Origin: Microvirga sp. 17 mud 1-3
GTDB lineage: Bacteria > Pseudomonadota > Alphaproteobacteria > Rhizobiales > Beijerinckiaceae
DNA length: 64,000 nt
Direction of reading: 5' to 3'
NCBI RefSeq assembly: GCF_003151255.1
Contig: NZ_CP029481.1
Location: 3,100,001 to 3,164,000 of the forward strand
Shown: one piece after another, positions 52,687 to 62,107 of the stretch
Layout of the letters: each line of letters begins with the position of its first letter
Numbering within the stretch: position 1 is the stretch's first letter
Position numbers and translations under genes: made by a program
Notes under the pieces: model-generated
What the model saw: only the letters and a program-made list of their open reading frames with translations
Told to the model about the DNA's origin: nothing
Database searches by the model: none

Positions 52687-53520
52687 ATGACATTTCGTTT
52701 AACTTCCGCATCTGCGGCCCTTTTGTTTATTCTAGCGCTCTTCCCGGGTCTTGGGCAGGCCCAGACGGCGACCTCTCCGTCCTGGGTACAGGGATTTCAC
52801 TCCCGCGCGCGGCTCCTCTCGGGTGGACCCAGAGGAGACGCCTGGCTCGGCGGCGTCGAGATCGCTCTCGATCCAGGTTTCAAGACCTACTGGCGTACCC
52901 CCGGCGATTCCGGGCTGCCGCCCCGGTTCGACTGGTCCGCCTCCGACAATGTCGCCTCCGTCGATGTGAAATGGCCGCCGCCGTCCCGACAGGTGGATGC
53001 GGGCGGCACGGCCTATGTCTACCACGATGCCGTGGTCCTTCCGGCGCTCGTGAAGCCTGCCGACCCGGCGAAGCCCGTGACCCTTCGCCTGACCGTCGAT
53101 TACGGAGTGTGCAAGGATATCTGCATTCCGGCCCACGCGGAGCTTACGGCCGCCCCGGAAGCGGATGCGGCTCAGCGCGCCGCGCTGGAGAAGGCCCTGG
53201 CGAGTCTTCCCCGTCCTCAGCCCCTCGGTGCTCCGGGCGATCTCTCCATCCTGTTCGTGGCGCCCTCCGGCAGCGACAGGCCGGGCCTCAAGGTGACGGT
53301 GCGCGCTGCCGAAGGCACCAAGCCCGCCCTCTTCGCCGAAGGACCGGAGAACTGGTATTTCTCGACCTCCGAGGCCGGTCCCGACGGGGCCTTCGCGGTC
53401 GTCGTCGAGGACAAGCCGAGGGATGCGTCCGGCCCCGTTCCGATCCTGCTCACCCTCGTGGCCGGCGAGCGCGCGGTGGAGACACAGGTGATGCTCGACG
53501 GGAGCGGACAGCCGCGCTAG
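52687..53520 (+). CDS. Periplasmic protein with DsbD-type N-terminal (alpha) domain
   Basis: The 277-residue protein has a signal peptide (ending LGQA before QTATSPS) and one immunoglobulin-like DsbD_N domain containing the reactive pair CKDIC in VDYGVCKDICIPAHAEL. The membrane and thioredoxin domains of full DsbD are absent, so it is a stand-alone alpha domain, as in ScsB-like or CcdA-partnered systems. It would relay electrons to periplasmic thiol proteins. A GGGAGG site lies 11 bases before the ATG. The peroxiredoxin gene follows 78 bases later. Confidence 0.88.
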   Translation: MTFRLTSASAALLFILALFPGLGQAQTATSPSWVQGFHSRARLLSGGPRGDAWLGGVEIALDPGFKTYWRTPGDSGLPPRFDWSASDNVASVDVKWPPPSRQVDAGGTAYVYHDAVVLPALVKPADPAKPVTLRLTVDYGVCKDICIPAHAELTAAPEADAAQRAALEKALASLPRPQPLGAPGDLSILFVAPSGSDRPGLKVTVRAAEGTKPALFAEGPENWYFSTSEAGPDGAFAVVVEDKPRDASGPVPILLTLVAGERAVETQVMLDGSGQPR

Positions 53521-53598
53521 AGCATCATGCAGGAAAACCTGTCTACCCCTCCTTCGCGAAGAGCGCGAAAGCACCAGCCCATTTCTGGAGAAACGCCT

Positions 53599-54081
53599 AT
53601 GACCATTCAGGTTGGAGATCGCCTGCCGCAGGTGACGTTCCGCATCATGACGCCGGACGGCCCCGTGGCGAAGACCACCGACGACCTCTTCAAGGGGCGG
53701 ACGGTGGTGCTCGTGGCCGTTCCGGGCGCCTTCACGCCCACCTGCCACCGCAACCACCTCCCGGGCTACGTGCAGAAGCTGGACGAGATCAAAGCCAAGG
53801 GCGTCGACGCGGTCCTCGTGACGGCCGTCAACGACGTGTTCGTGCTCGATGCCTGGTCGAAGGCGGCGGGCGCCGAGAACATCGAGTTCATCTCCGACGG
53901 CAATGGCGACTTCGCCAAGGCGCTTGGGCTCGCCATGGACGGCTCGGGCTTCGGCCTCGGAACACGCTCGCAGCGCTACGCGATGCTCGTGGAGGACGAG
54001 GTCGTGAAGGTGCTCAACGTGGAGGATGCTCCCTCCAAGGCCCAGATTTCCGGGGCCGAGAACCTCCTGAAGAGCCTCTGA
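53599..54081 (+). CDS. Peroxiredoxin (Prx5-type)
   Basis: The 160-residue enzyme has the peroxidatic Cys in PGAFTPTCHRNHLPGY near residue 49, the family signature of the PRX5/AhpE-like redoxins. VNDVFVLDAW and LGTRSQRYAMLVEDEVV are typical. It reduces hydroperoxides, using glutathione or thioredoxin. The start follows GGAG with a nine-base gap. It is convergent with rnhA. Confidence 0.94.
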   Translation: MTIQVGDRLPQVTFRIMTPDGPVAKTTDDLFKGRTVVLVAVPGAFTPTCHRNHLPGYVQKLDEIKAKGVDAVLVTAVNDVFVLDAWSKAAGAENIEFISDGNGDFAKALGLAMDGSGFGLGTRSQRYAMLVEDEVVKVLNVEDAPSKAQISGAENLLKSL

Positions 54082-54090
54082 TCGAGCAGA

Positions 54091-54579
54091 TCAGACGGAT
54101 GCGGGCGGGGCCTTCGGTCCCGCTCGATTGCCGTTCCGTTTGAACGGCTGAAGCGCCGCGACGGCAAGTTGGTCCACCCGCACGTTGGTGGGATCGTCCG
54201 CGTGGCCCTTGACCCAGTGCCAGGCCACCTTGTGGCGGCCGGCCGCCTCGTCGAGCGCGCGCCACAGGTCTTCGTTCTTCACGGGCTTGTTGTCGGCCGT
54301 GCGCCAGCCGCGCCGCTTCCAGTTGTGCATCCAGGCCGTGATGCCCTGGCGCACATATTGGGAATCCGTGAACAGATCGACCGTGCAGGAGCGCTTGAGG
54401 GCGTTCAGGCCCTCGATGGCGGCCTGCAGCTCCATGCGGTTGTTGGTGGTCTGCGCTTCGCCGCCGGAAATCTCCTTCTCGACGCCGCGGAAGATCAGGA
54501 TTGCGGCCCAGCCGCCCGGCCCCGGATTTCCGGAGCAGGCGCCGTCCGTGTAGATCGTAACGCGCTCGGGCTCGCTCAT
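54091..54579 (-). CDS. rnhA: Ribonuclease HI
   Basis: The 162-residue enzyme has the full active site: Asp in [17 protein letters not shown], Glu in [12 protein letters not shown], Asp in [11 protein letters not shown] and the His-Asp end in [17 protein letters not shown]. It cuts the RNA strand of RNA-DNA hybrids. It overlaps the thrB stop by four bases (ATGA), forming the ispH-thrB-rnhA unit common in Rhizobiales. Confidence 0.97.
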   Translation of the reverse strand: MSEPERVTIYTDGACSGNPGPGGWAAILIFRGVEKEISGGEAQTTNNRMELQAAIEGLNALKRSCTVDLFTDSQYVRQGITAWMHNWKRRGWRTADNKPVKNEDLWRALDEAAGRHKVAWHWVKGHADDPTNVRVDQLAVAALQPFKRNGNRAGPKAPPASV

Positions 54580-55541
54580 GCGGCGAGTCCCAGCTCGCGG
54601 GCGTGCCTCACATGGCGATGGAAGTTGAGCTTCCGGTCGTATTCAAGGGGGTCTTTCGGCTTCACCAGGGCGCCCGGCGGCACGTTGAGCCAGTCGACCA
54701 GACGGGTGAGCATGAAGCGCATGGCCGAGCCGCGGCACAGGACGGGAAGCGCCTCGACCTCCTCGGCCGCGAGCGGGCGGACCGACCGGTAGCCGGCAAG
54801 CAGCGCCCTGCCCTTCGTCAGGTTGAAGGAGCCATCCGCCTCGAAGCACCAGGCATTGAGGCAGATGGCGACGTCGTACGCGAAGGCATCCGTGCAGGCG
54901 AAGTAGAAGTCGATGAGACCCGACACCTCGGCGCCGATGAAGAACACGTTATCGGTGAACAGGTCCGCATGGATGATGCCGGACGGCAGGCCCGAGGGCC
55001 ATTCGGCCGCAAGAGCTTCCAGCTCGCGCCTTGTCCGTTCCGCCAGCCTGGCCGAGACCGTATCGGCTTGCGTCTCGGCCTGGGCGAAGAGAGGCGGCCA
55101 GCCGTCGATGGAAAGGGCGTTCGGCCGAACCTGGCCGAAATCCTGGCCCGCCAGGTGAAGCCGCGCCAGGGCCGCGCCAAGGGCGCCGCAATGCTGCGCG
55201 GTCGGGCGGCGGACCGCGATACCGTCGAGGAAGGTACAGATCGCAGCCGGGCGCCCGGCAAGCCGGCCGAGAGCCTCTCCCTGGCTGTTATTGACCGGCA
55301 GGGGGCAGTTCAGGCCCTTGCGGGCCAAGTGCTGCATCAGGTCGATAAAGAAGGGCAGATCCTCCTGCCGGACCCGCTTTTCGTAGAGGGTCAGGATGTA
55401 GGAGCCGGCCGTGGTGTGGAGGAAGTAATTCGTATTCTCCACCCCCTCGGCGATGCCCTTGTAGGACAGCACCGTGCCGATATCGTAGGTGGCGAGGAAA
55501 GCTGCGAGCTCCTCGTCCTGGACTTCCGTGTAAACCGCCAT
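54576..55541 (-). CDS. thrB: Homoserine kinase (APH-fold, ThrB2 type)
   Basis: The 321-residue kinase of the aminoglycoside phosphotransferase fold has the catalytic loop [12 protein letters not shown] and the metal Asp in [17 protein letters not shown]. The N-terminus [21 protein letters not shown] cut short is typical of alphaproteobacterial ThrB. It phosphorylates homoserine for ThrC (46188). The gene lies three bases after the ispH stop and overlaps rnhA. Confidence 0.96.
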   Translation of the reverse strand: MAVYTEVQDEELAAFLATYDIGTVLSYKGIAEGVENTNYFLHTTAGSYILTLYEKRVRQEDLPFFIDLMQHLARKGLNCPLPVNNSQGEALGRLAGRPAAICTFLDGIAVRRPTAQHCGALGAALARLHLAGQDFGQVRPNALSIDGWPPLFAQAETQADTVSARLAERTRRELEALAAEWPSGLPSGIIHADLFTDNVFFIGAEVSGLIDFYFACTDAFAYDVAICLNAWCFEADGSFNLTKGRALLAGYRSVRPLAAEEVEALPVLCRGSAMRFMLTRLVDWLNVPPGALVKPKDPLEYDRKLNFHRHVRHARELGLAA

Positions 55542-55544
55542 GAT

Positions 55545-56504
55545 CTATTCTGCCGCCTGTTCACGCAGCTCGCGGGGCAGCGGAAAGAACACGCTCTCGT
55601 CCGCCGTTGAAATGCTCTCGACCGAAACCTGATACCGCTCGGCGAAGGCGTCGATGATCTCCTCGACCAGCACCTCCGGAGCCGACGCGCCGGCCGTGAT
55701 GCCGAGCCGCCGGATATTGCCGAAGAGGCTCCAGTCGATGTCCTCCGCCCGCAGGATCAGCCGCACGATCGGGCAGCCCTCCCGCTCGGCCACCTCGCGC
55801 AGGCGCTGAGAATTGGACGAATTGGGCGAGCCGACCACGATCATCGCGTCCACCAGGGGTGCCACCCGCTTGACCGCTCCCTGGCGGTTCGTCGTGGCGT
55901 AGCAGATGTCCTCCTTGTGCGGCCCCACGATGGTCGGGAAGCGCGCCCTCAGGGCATCCACCATCTCCTGGGTGTCGTCCACCGAGAGCGTAGTCTGGGT
56001 CACGAAGGCGAGGTTCGTCGCGTCGGCAGGCTCGAATCGGGCGATGTCCTCGACGGTCTCGACCAGGGTTGCGGCGCCTTCCGGCAGCTGCCCCATGGTG
56101 CCGATCACCTCCGGATGGCCGCGATGGCCGATCAGGATGATGTGACGGCCGCGCTTGAAATGGACCTGGGCCTCCCGGTGGACCTTCGTGACCAGCGGGC
56201 ACGTGGCATCGATGGCGAAGAGCCGGCGGGCGGCGGCGGCCTCGGGCACCGATTTGGGCACCCCATGGGCCGAGAAGATCACGGGCGCATCCCCGTCGGG
56301 CACCTCGTCGAGCTCCCGCACGAACACCGCGCCTTTGCGCCTGAGGCTCTCGACCACGTATTTGTTGTGGACGATCTCGTGGCGCACATAGACCGGGGCG
56401 CCATGGGTCTCCAGGGCCTTCTCGACCGCGTCGATGGCACGAACGACCCCGGCGCAGAAGCCGCGTGGGGCACAAAGCAGGATGTCGAGAGGCGGGTTCG
56501 TCAT
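55545..56504 (-). CDS. ispH: 4-hydroxy-3-methylbut-2-enyl diphosphate reductase
   Basis: The 319-residue Fe-S enzyme has its three cluster Cys in [24 protein letters not shown] and [10 protein letters not shown]. Substrate-binding motifs are [24 protein letters not shown] and [11 protein letters not shown]. It performs the last step of the non-mevalonate isoprenoid pathway, making IPP and DMAPP. It heads the ispH-thrB-rnhA unit; its promoter should lie in the 142-base gap before the antiporter gene. Confidence 0.97.
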   Translation of the reverse strand: MTNPPLDILLCAPRGFCAGVVRAIDAVEKALETHGAPVYVRHEIVHNKYVVESLRRKGAVFVRELDEVPDGDAPVIFSAHGVPKSVPEAAAARRLFAIDATCPLVTKVHREAQVHFKRGRHIILIGHRGHPEVIGTMGQLPEGAATLVETVEDIARFEPADATNLAFVTQTTLSVDDTQEMVDALRARFPTIVGPHKEDICYATTNRQGAVKRVAPLVDAMIVVGSPNSSNSQRLREVAEREGCPIVRLILRAEDIDWSLFGNIRRLGITAGASAPEVLVEEIIDAFAERYQVSVESISTADESVFFPLPRELREQAAE

Positions 56505-56646
56505 GATGCGGCGATGTGGCGAGACAGGGCCCGCCCTGTCAAGCGGGAGCGACGCTTATTCGCGTGACGTGACCCCTGAAGAAAGTCTCGCGCTCGGGAG
56601 CAAGACCCCCTAGAAAGAAGCATTCTCTCACCAATTGCGATCACCG

Positions 56647-58500
56647 ATGGCGGACACGGCCTCCCACGTCAGCTTCCTTCCCCCGATCCTGACCTTCTGC
56701 GGCGCGGCCGTGGTCGCGGTCCCGCTGTTCCGCCTCCTCGGCCTGAGCGCGGTGCTGGGCTATCTCGCGGCCGGAATCGTCATCGGCCCGTCGGGCCTCA
56801 GCCTCGTCGGGGAGCGCGAGACCATCGCGACGGTGGCCGAGCTCGGCGTCGTGCTGCTTCTCTTCATCATCGGGCTGGAGCTCAAGCTGAGCCATCTCTG
56901 GTCCATGAAGCGGGACATTTTCGGCCTGGGCATGGCCCAGCTCGTGCTCACGGCCCTGTGTCTCGGAGGCGGCGCCTACGCCTTCGGCTTCTCGTCCAAG
57001 GGCGCCTTCGTGACCGGGGTCGCGACGGCACTCTCGGCCACGGCCATCGCCCTGCAGATGCTGGGCGAGCGGAACGATCTCCAGACCCCTTACGGCCAGC
57101 GCTCCTTCGCGATCCTGCTGTTCCAGGACCTGTCGGTCGTGCCGCTCCTGGCGATCCTGCCCCTCCTGGCTTCCGGCCTCAACGCCATCGAGCAGAACTC
57201 CCTGTCCGACCGGCTGGTGACCGTCGGGACGACCCTCGGGGCTATCGGGCTTGTCGTGCTCGTCGGGCGCTACGGGCTCAATCCTTTCTTCCGCATCCTG
57301 GCGCGCAGCGGTGCACGGGAGGTGATGACCGCCTCCGCGCTCCTGGTCGTGCTGGGCGCGGCCCTGCTCATGGAGGAAGTCGGGCTCTCCATGGCCATGG
57401 GCGCCTTCCTGGCCGGCCTCCTGCTGGCGGAATCGAATTTCAGGCACCAGCTCGAGGCGGATATCGAGCCGTTTCGCGGCATGCTGCTCGGCCTGTTCTT
57501 CATGAGCGTCGGCATGTCCATCGACCTTGCCCTCGTGCACAGGCAATGGATGGCCCTGGCCATTGCGGCTCCGGCCGTGATCCTCGGCAAGACTCTGATC
57601 CTGACCCTGCTGTCCAGGATCTTCGGCGCCTCCTGGCACGACGGGCTGCGCTCCGCCATCCTCCTGAGCCCGGCCGGCGAGTTCGCCTTCGTCCTGCTTC
57701 CCTTCTCGTTGGGGCTCGGCCTTCTGACCCCTGCCGAAACCCAGCTCGTGACGGCGCTGGCGGCCATCACCATGCTCCTTGGCCCCATCGTTGCGACGGC
57801 GCTGGAAAGGCTCATCGGCGCGCGCAGCCGCGACGACGCCCATCCCGGATCCGCGGCCCTGCCGGGGCAGGAAGGCGAGCTGTCGAGCCGCGTGCTGGTG
57901 ATCGGGTTCGGTCGCTTCGGCCAGATCGTCAATCAAGTCCTGCTCGCCCAGGGCATCGAGGCGACGGTCATCGACAAGGACGTGGAGCGTATCCGGGACG
58001 CGGCCCGCTTCGGCCTCAAGGTCTTTTACGGCGACGGCACCCGCCTCGACGTGCTGCGCGCCGCAGGGGCCGAGAAAGCCGAGGTCGTCTGCATCTGCAC
58101 GGACCATCCGGACGTCACCCGGAAGATCGTCGAGATCGTCCACCAGGACTTCCAGAACGCCCGCAGCTTCGTGCGGGCTTACGACCGCATCCATGCCATC
58201 GATCTCATGGGCATGAACGTGGACTACCAGATCCGGGAATGCTTCGAATCGGCGATCGTCTTCGGGCGCACGACCCTGGAGGAGCTGGGCTTCGACCCCG
58301 AGACGGCAGCGGAGAGCGCCGACGAGATCCGCAAGCGCGACATCGCCCGGCTTGTGCTGCAGAAGTCGGTCGGCGACATGGGCGGCGCCGAACTTGTGGT
58401 GGGCGCGAAGATCACGCCCGAACCCCTTCTGAAGCCCTCCGGCAAGGCCCGCGGCCTCAGCCCAGAGACCCGAGACATCCTCAACGAAGGAATTTTCTGA
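56647..58500 (+). CDS. Monovalent cation:proton antiporter-2 (Kef-type) with RCK/TrkA-N domain
   Basis: The 617-residue protein starts at MADTASHVSF. About twelve helices of the CPA2 exchanger (GYLAAGIVIGPSGLSLV, ATALSATAIALQML, SVGMSIDLALV) are followed by a TrkA-N Rossmann domain (VIGFGRFGQIVNQVLL, residues about 418-540) and a short C-terminal extension. KefB/KefC proteins release potassium under electrophile stress; the ion here is not proven. Its stop shares a base with the start of the MATE gene (TGATG), so the two are translationally coupled. Confidence 0.94.
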   Translation: MADTASHVSFLPPILTFCGAAVVAVPLFRLLGLSAVLGYLAAGIVIGPSGLSLVGERETIATVAELGVVLLLFIIGLELKLSHLWSMKRDIFGLGMAQLVLTALCLGGGAYAFGFSSKGAFVTGVATALSATAIALQMLGERNDLQTPYGQRSFAILLFQDLSVVPLLAILPLLASGLNAIEQNSLSDRLVTVGTTLGAIGLVVLVGRYGLNPFFRILARSGAREVMTASALLVVLGAALLMEEVGLSMAMGAFLAGLLLAESNFRHQLEADIEPFRGMLLGLFFMSVGMSIDLALVHRQWMALAIAAPAVILGKTLILTLLSRIFGASWHDGLRSAILLSPAGEFAFVLLPFSLGLGLLTPAETQLVTALAAITMLLGPIVATALERLIGARSRDDAHPGSAALPGQEGELSSRVLVIGFGRFGQIVNQVLLAQGIEATVIDKDVERIRDAARFGLKVFYGDGTRLDVLRAAGAEKAEVVCICTDHPDVTRKIVEIVHQDFQNARSFVRAYDRIHAIDLMGMNVDYQIRECFESAIVFGRTTLEELGFDPETAAESADEIRKRDIARLVLQKSVGDMGGAELVVGAKITPEPLLKPSGKARGLSPETRDILNEGIF

Positions 58501-59879
58501 TGGACGCGCCTCGCGTCGAGACACCGCGTCCGGCGGAAGCGGCGGTGCCGCGCTTCGTGGCGGGCTCCACCATGCGCCACGTGCTGGTCATGACCGGAAC
58601 GGGCGCGGCCGGCCTGATCGCCATCTTCATCGTCGATTTCATCTCGCTGCTCTACATCTCCTGGCTCAACGACCCGAGCCTTACCGCAGGCGTGGGCCTC
58701 GCCACCGTAGTGATGTTCTTCACGGTCTCGATCAATGTGGGCCTGATGATCCCCATCGGCGCCCTCGTATCGCGCGCCCTCGGCGCACGCGATCCGGCCC
58801 GTGCCCGCCGCTGGGCCACATCGGGGTCCGCGCTCATGGTCCTCGTGGCGAGCCTCGTCAGCCTTGCGATGCTGGCCGTGCTGCCCTGGATGCTGGAGGC
58901 CATGGGCGCGTCCGGCCGGACCTTCCAGGTCGCCCACGACTTCCTGTGGATCGCGCTCCCGACCAACGGCGTGATGGCTCTCGGCATGGGCCTGTCCAAT
59001 GTGCTGCGCGCCGCCGGAGACGCCAAGCGCAGCATGTACGCGACCCTCTCGGTCGCGGCCGTCACGGTCCTTTTCGATCCGCTCTTCATTTTCGGCCTTG
59101 GACTTGGGTCGAACGGCGCGGCCCTGACCATCGACCTGGCGCGCTTCGCCTATGTCTATGTGAGCTTCCGTTATGTGATGCGCCACCACGACCTCCTGTC
59201 CTGGCCGCGCCTCGACCATGTGCTCACGGATTCCCGCTCGTTCTTCGCCATCGCGGTCCCGGCGATCCTGACCAACATTGCGGCGCCGGTCTCCAATGCG
59301 TTCTTCACGAGCATCATGTCCCGCTTCGGGGACCAGGCCATCGCGGCGTCCGCGATCATCGACCGGGTGACGCCGGTCGCCTTCGGCGGCCTCTTCGCGC
59401 TTGCGGGCGCCATCGGTCCGGTCATGGGGCAGAACTGGGGCGCACGGCAATATGGCCGGGTCAGGCAGGTCCTGAAGGACGCGCTCACGTTCATGGTGAT
59501 CTATGTGGGCAGCGTCTGGCTGCTCCTCTATCTCGTCCGGGTACCGCTGACCCTGCTCTTCAATGCGCCGCCCCTGACGGCCGACGTCGTCCAGTTCTTC
59601 TGCCAGTACAGCGGCCTGATCTGGTTCTTCGTGGGCCTCGTCTTCGTCGCCAACGCGTCCTTCAACAATCTCGGCTTCCCGCTGCTGTCGACGTTCTTCA
59701 ACTGGGGTCGGGCGACCCTGGGCATGATCCCCTTCGCGTATGTGGGCGCCGAGATGGGCGGGCCGAAGGGTGCTCTTTTGGGGATCGGCGCCGGTTCCGT
59801 CGCATTCGGCATCGGGGCGATCATCACTGCGTTCTGGACAATTCGGCGCTTGGAGCGTCAAGCTACGGTGCCCCTGTAG
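58500..59879 (+). CDS. MATE family efflux transporter
   Basis: The 459-residue protein starts at MDAPRVETPRP, with the ATG sharing its A with the antiporter stop. Twelve helices in two MatE domains follow, with typical LGARDPARARRWA, GLSNVLRAAGDAKRSMY and GPVMGQNWGARQYGRVR. MATE proteins export drugs or metabolites in exchange for Na or H. An open frame extends far upstream in a shadow of the antiporter gene and is not part of this protein. Coupling to the Kef-type gene suggests joint expression. Confidence 0.94.
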   Translation: MDAPRVETPRPAEAAVPRFVAGSTMRHVLVMTGTGAAGLIAIFIVDFISLLYISWLNDPSLTAGVGLATVVMFFTVSINVGLMIPIGALVSRALGARDPARARRWATSGSALMVLVASLVSLAMLAVLPWMLEAMGASGRTFQVAHDFLWIALPTNGVMALGMGLSNVLRAAGDAKRSMYATLSVAAVTVLFDPLFIFGLGLGSNGAALTIDLARFAYVYVSFRYVMRHHDLLSWPRLDHVLTDSRSFFAIAVPAILTNIAAPVSNAFFTSIMSRFGDQAIAASAIIDRVTPVAFGGLFALAGAIGPVMGQNWGARQYGRVRQVLKDALTFMVIYVGSVWLLLYLVRVPLTLLFNAPPLTADVVQFFCQYSGLIWFFVGLVFVANASFNNLGFPLLSTFFNWGRATLGMIPFAYVGAEMGGPKGALLGIGAGSVAFGIGAIITAFWTIRRLERQATVPL

Positions 59880-59919
59880 ACCGTAGTCCCAGCGGGCCTT
59901 TCGCGGAAAGGAGCCTGCG

Positions 59920-60618
59920 ATGCTCAACTGGTTCGATCTGATGCGGCAGGCCCAGGAGAACCCCGGCTTCGACCTCCTGACCCGCCAGTTCCGCCTTTCG
60001 GATGATCAGGCCACGAAGGCCCTGGCGGCCTTCCTGCCGGCCTTCGCGATGGGCATGCAGCATCTCATGCTCACGGCGCCGTCGAATCCGTTCCTCCAGA
60101 GCCTGGCCGGGACCGCCTCCGCCAATCCCTGGCAGGCCATGGGCCAAGCCTTCTCGCCCCAGGCTCCGCAGAACGGCAAGCTGGTGATCGACAGCATCTT
60201 TGCTACCGATGAGGCGAGCCGGCGCGTTGCCCAGCAGGTCGCCGATTTCACGGGCCTCAATATCGACCTCATGCGGCAGATTCTGCCGCTGATGGCCGGC
60301 CTCCTTGCCGGGACCCTGCACGGGATGATGACGAGCCAGGAGCGCATGGCCGAGATTCTCTCGCCGCCTGCGAAAAAACCCCGGAAGGTTGCACCCGCCG
60401 AACCATGGGCCGAGCTCTGGACGGGATGGATGCAGGCTTTCCAGCCGAACGGGGGAGAGGCCGGGACACGCAAGCCCTCGCCGTCGTCGCCGAAAGAGGA
60501 TGCGCTTCCACCCTGGCAGGGCGTGATGCAGCAGGGACACGAGATGCAGATGCAGTATCTCGCGTCCCTCCAGTCGATTCTGGACGAGGCCTGGAAGCCG
60601 CGTGGCTCAGGGCGCTAA
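59920..60618 (+). CDS. DUF937-like protein, hypothetical
   Basis: The 232-residue soluble protein begins MLNWFDLMRQAQENPGFD and has LSDDQATKALAAFLPAFAMGM, reminiscent of DUF937, followed by SIFATDEASRRVAQQ and a helical LMRQILPLMAGLLAG. The C-terminal half is Pro-rich and then ends in a helix (WQGVMQQGHEMQMQYLASL) similar in character to polyhydroxyalkanoate-associated helical proteins. The function is unknown. The start follows GGAAAGGAG. It is 40 bases after the MATE gene. Confidence 0.78.
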   Translation: MLNWFDLMRQAQENPGFDLLTRQFRLSDDQATKALAAFLPAFAMGMQHLMLTAPSNPFLQSLAGTASANPWQAMGQAFSPQAPQNGKLVIDSIFATDEASRRVAQQVADFTGLNIDLMRQILPLMAGLLAGTLHGMMTSQERMAEILSPPAKKPRKVAPAEPWAELWTGWMQAFQPNGGEAGTRKPSPSSPKEDALPPWQGVMQQGHEMQMQYLASLQSILDEAWKPRGSGR

Positions 60619-60623
60619 CGCCC

Positions 60624-60950
60624 CTAGGCTTGGGCGCCCGAGAACCGCGGCTTCACCATGGGAACGGCAGGCCGAGCCTTTGCGGGGACGGCCTTTTCGC
60701 CGCGCGAATGCTGCCCGACGGATCGAACCAAGACCCAGGACGGATCATGGAAAAGGGACTCGGAGAGAGCGCCTTCCACATCGCCCCGAACGAGGCCGAT
60801 ATCCTTGAGCATGCGGTCGTCGAACTCGGCCAGGTGCCTGATCTCATGGCGATGTTGCAGAGCCCTGGCGAAGTTGGCGACGGAACGGACGAACACTCCC
60901 AGAAACGTCGCTCCGGGGAGACTCGTGACGGAGGTGGCGGACCGGTTCAT
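60624..60950 (-). CDS. DUF1127 domain protein
   Basis: The 108-residue protein has the YjiS/DUF1127 core: RHEIRHLAEFDDRMLKDIGLVRGDVEGAL. An AAGGATT site precedes the start. Short DUF1127 proteins in alphaproteobacteria are RNA-binding or act in phosphate and carbon adaptation; longer ones like this are uncharacterised. It is divergent from the LysR gene and convergent with the DUF937-like gene. Confidence 0.85.
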   Translation of the reverse strand: MNRSATSVTSLPGATFLGVFVRSVANFARALQHRHEIRHLAEFDDRMLKDIGLVRGDVEGALSESLFHDPSWVLVRSVGQHSRGEKAVPAKARPAVPMVKPRFSGAQA

Positions 60951-61195
60951 GACGGAATCCTTCGCGTTCGGATTTCAGCGGGACAGGCGGGCACGGAGGC
61001 GCGCTCCCACAGGGACTTCAGGGCATTTCCAGAAGGACGACAGGGCGTGCCTTCAAGGCAAAATTCATCGATAAGCCATTGATGAGAAATGGCTTTCCGA
61101 GATCGTGCGCATCATTGATACGCCAGTCCTATCATCACTTGAAGCGATTGTTTGAGATGTGTATCATCAGCAATCGTGATGAACGGAGAATCCCC

Positions 61196-62086
61196 GTGCA
61201 CCTTCTGGATATCGATCAGCTGCGGACTTTCGTCGCCATTGCGGATACGGGCTCCTTCACCCGCGCGGCCGATGTAGTTCACAAGACGCAGAGCGCTGTT
61301 TCCATGCAGATGAAGCGCCTGGAAGACCGGATCGGTCGTCCGGTCTTCGAGCGTGACGGGCGTCTCTCGAAGCTCACCGAGGAAGGCGAGCGGCTGTTGG
61401 ATTACGCCCGCCGCATCGTGCGCCTGAACGCCGAATGCATGGCCTCTTTCAACGACAACGAGCTGGTCGGCCGGGTCCGTCTCGGCCTGCCGGACGATTA
61501 TGCGGATCGCTACCTGCCCGAGATCCTGGCGCGCTTCTCCCGCTCCAACCCGAAGGCCGAGGTGACGGTGATGTGCGAGCCGACACACAACCTCATCGAG
61601 CGGGTGCAGCACGGGGATCTGGATCTCGCGATCATCACCCATGTGGACCGTCGCGGCCCGTCCGAGATCGTGCGCATCGAGCAGCTGCTCTGGGTCACGT
61701 CCGGCCGCCATGCAGTGCATGAGGAGAAGCCGATCCCGCTGGCGCTCGGACGTCCGAACTGCGACTGGCGCCACTCGGCCACGGAAGCGCTGGAAGGCGC
61801 CGACCGTGCCTTCCGCATCGCCTATGTGAGCTGGCATTCGACCGCGGTGGGTGCCGCGGTCCTGGCCGGGCTTGCGGTCTCGGTGCTGCCGGAGAGCGCG
61901 GTGCGGCCCGGCATGCGCATTCTTGGCCCATCCGACGGCTTCCCTGCCCTGCCCTCGTGCAAGATCGGCCTGATCCGCGCCCGTGGCGGCGAGAATCCGC
62001 TGGCGGACGCGCTCGGCTTCCACATCAAGCAGTCCCTCGACAATTTGGGCTCGACCCGCCCGCTTTTGGCTCCGGCGGCCGAATAG
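61196..62086 (+). CDS. LysR family transcriptional regulator
   Basis: The 296-residue regulator starts at a GTG with GGAGAATCCCC in front. The helix-turn-helix is at residues 5-65 (FVAIADTGSFTRAADVVHKTQSAVS), followed by a LysR substrate domain (VGRVRLGLPDDYADRYLPE). The frame upstream of 61196 is open but lacks a ribosome site. It is convergent with an EamA transporter and divergent from the DUF1127 gene; either could be a target. The ligand is unknown. Confidence 0.93.
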   Translation: MHLLDIDQLRTFVAIADTGSFTRAADVVHKTQSAVSMQMKRLEDRIGRPVFERDGRLSKLTEEGERLLDYARRIVRLNAECMASFNDNELVGRVRLGLPDDYADRYLPEILARFSRSNPKAEVTVMCEPTHNLIERVQHGDLDLAIITHVDRRGPSEIVRIEQLLWVTSGRHAVHEEKPIPLALGRPNCDWRHSATEALEGADRAFRIAYVSWHSTAVGAAVLAGLAVSVLPESAVRPGMRILGPSDGFPALPSCKIGLIRARGGENPLADALGFHIKQSLDNLGSTRPLLAPAAE

Positions 62087-62107
62087 GCCGGCGGACCGGC
62101 CTTTTCG

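Noticed and set aside
56958-58499. Long open frame ahead of the MATE gene (would give a 973-residue protein)
   Set aside because: It overlaps the Kef-type antiporter in another frame and has the low-complexity Arg/Pro/Gly composition of a high-GC shadow; the MATE fold begins at 58500.
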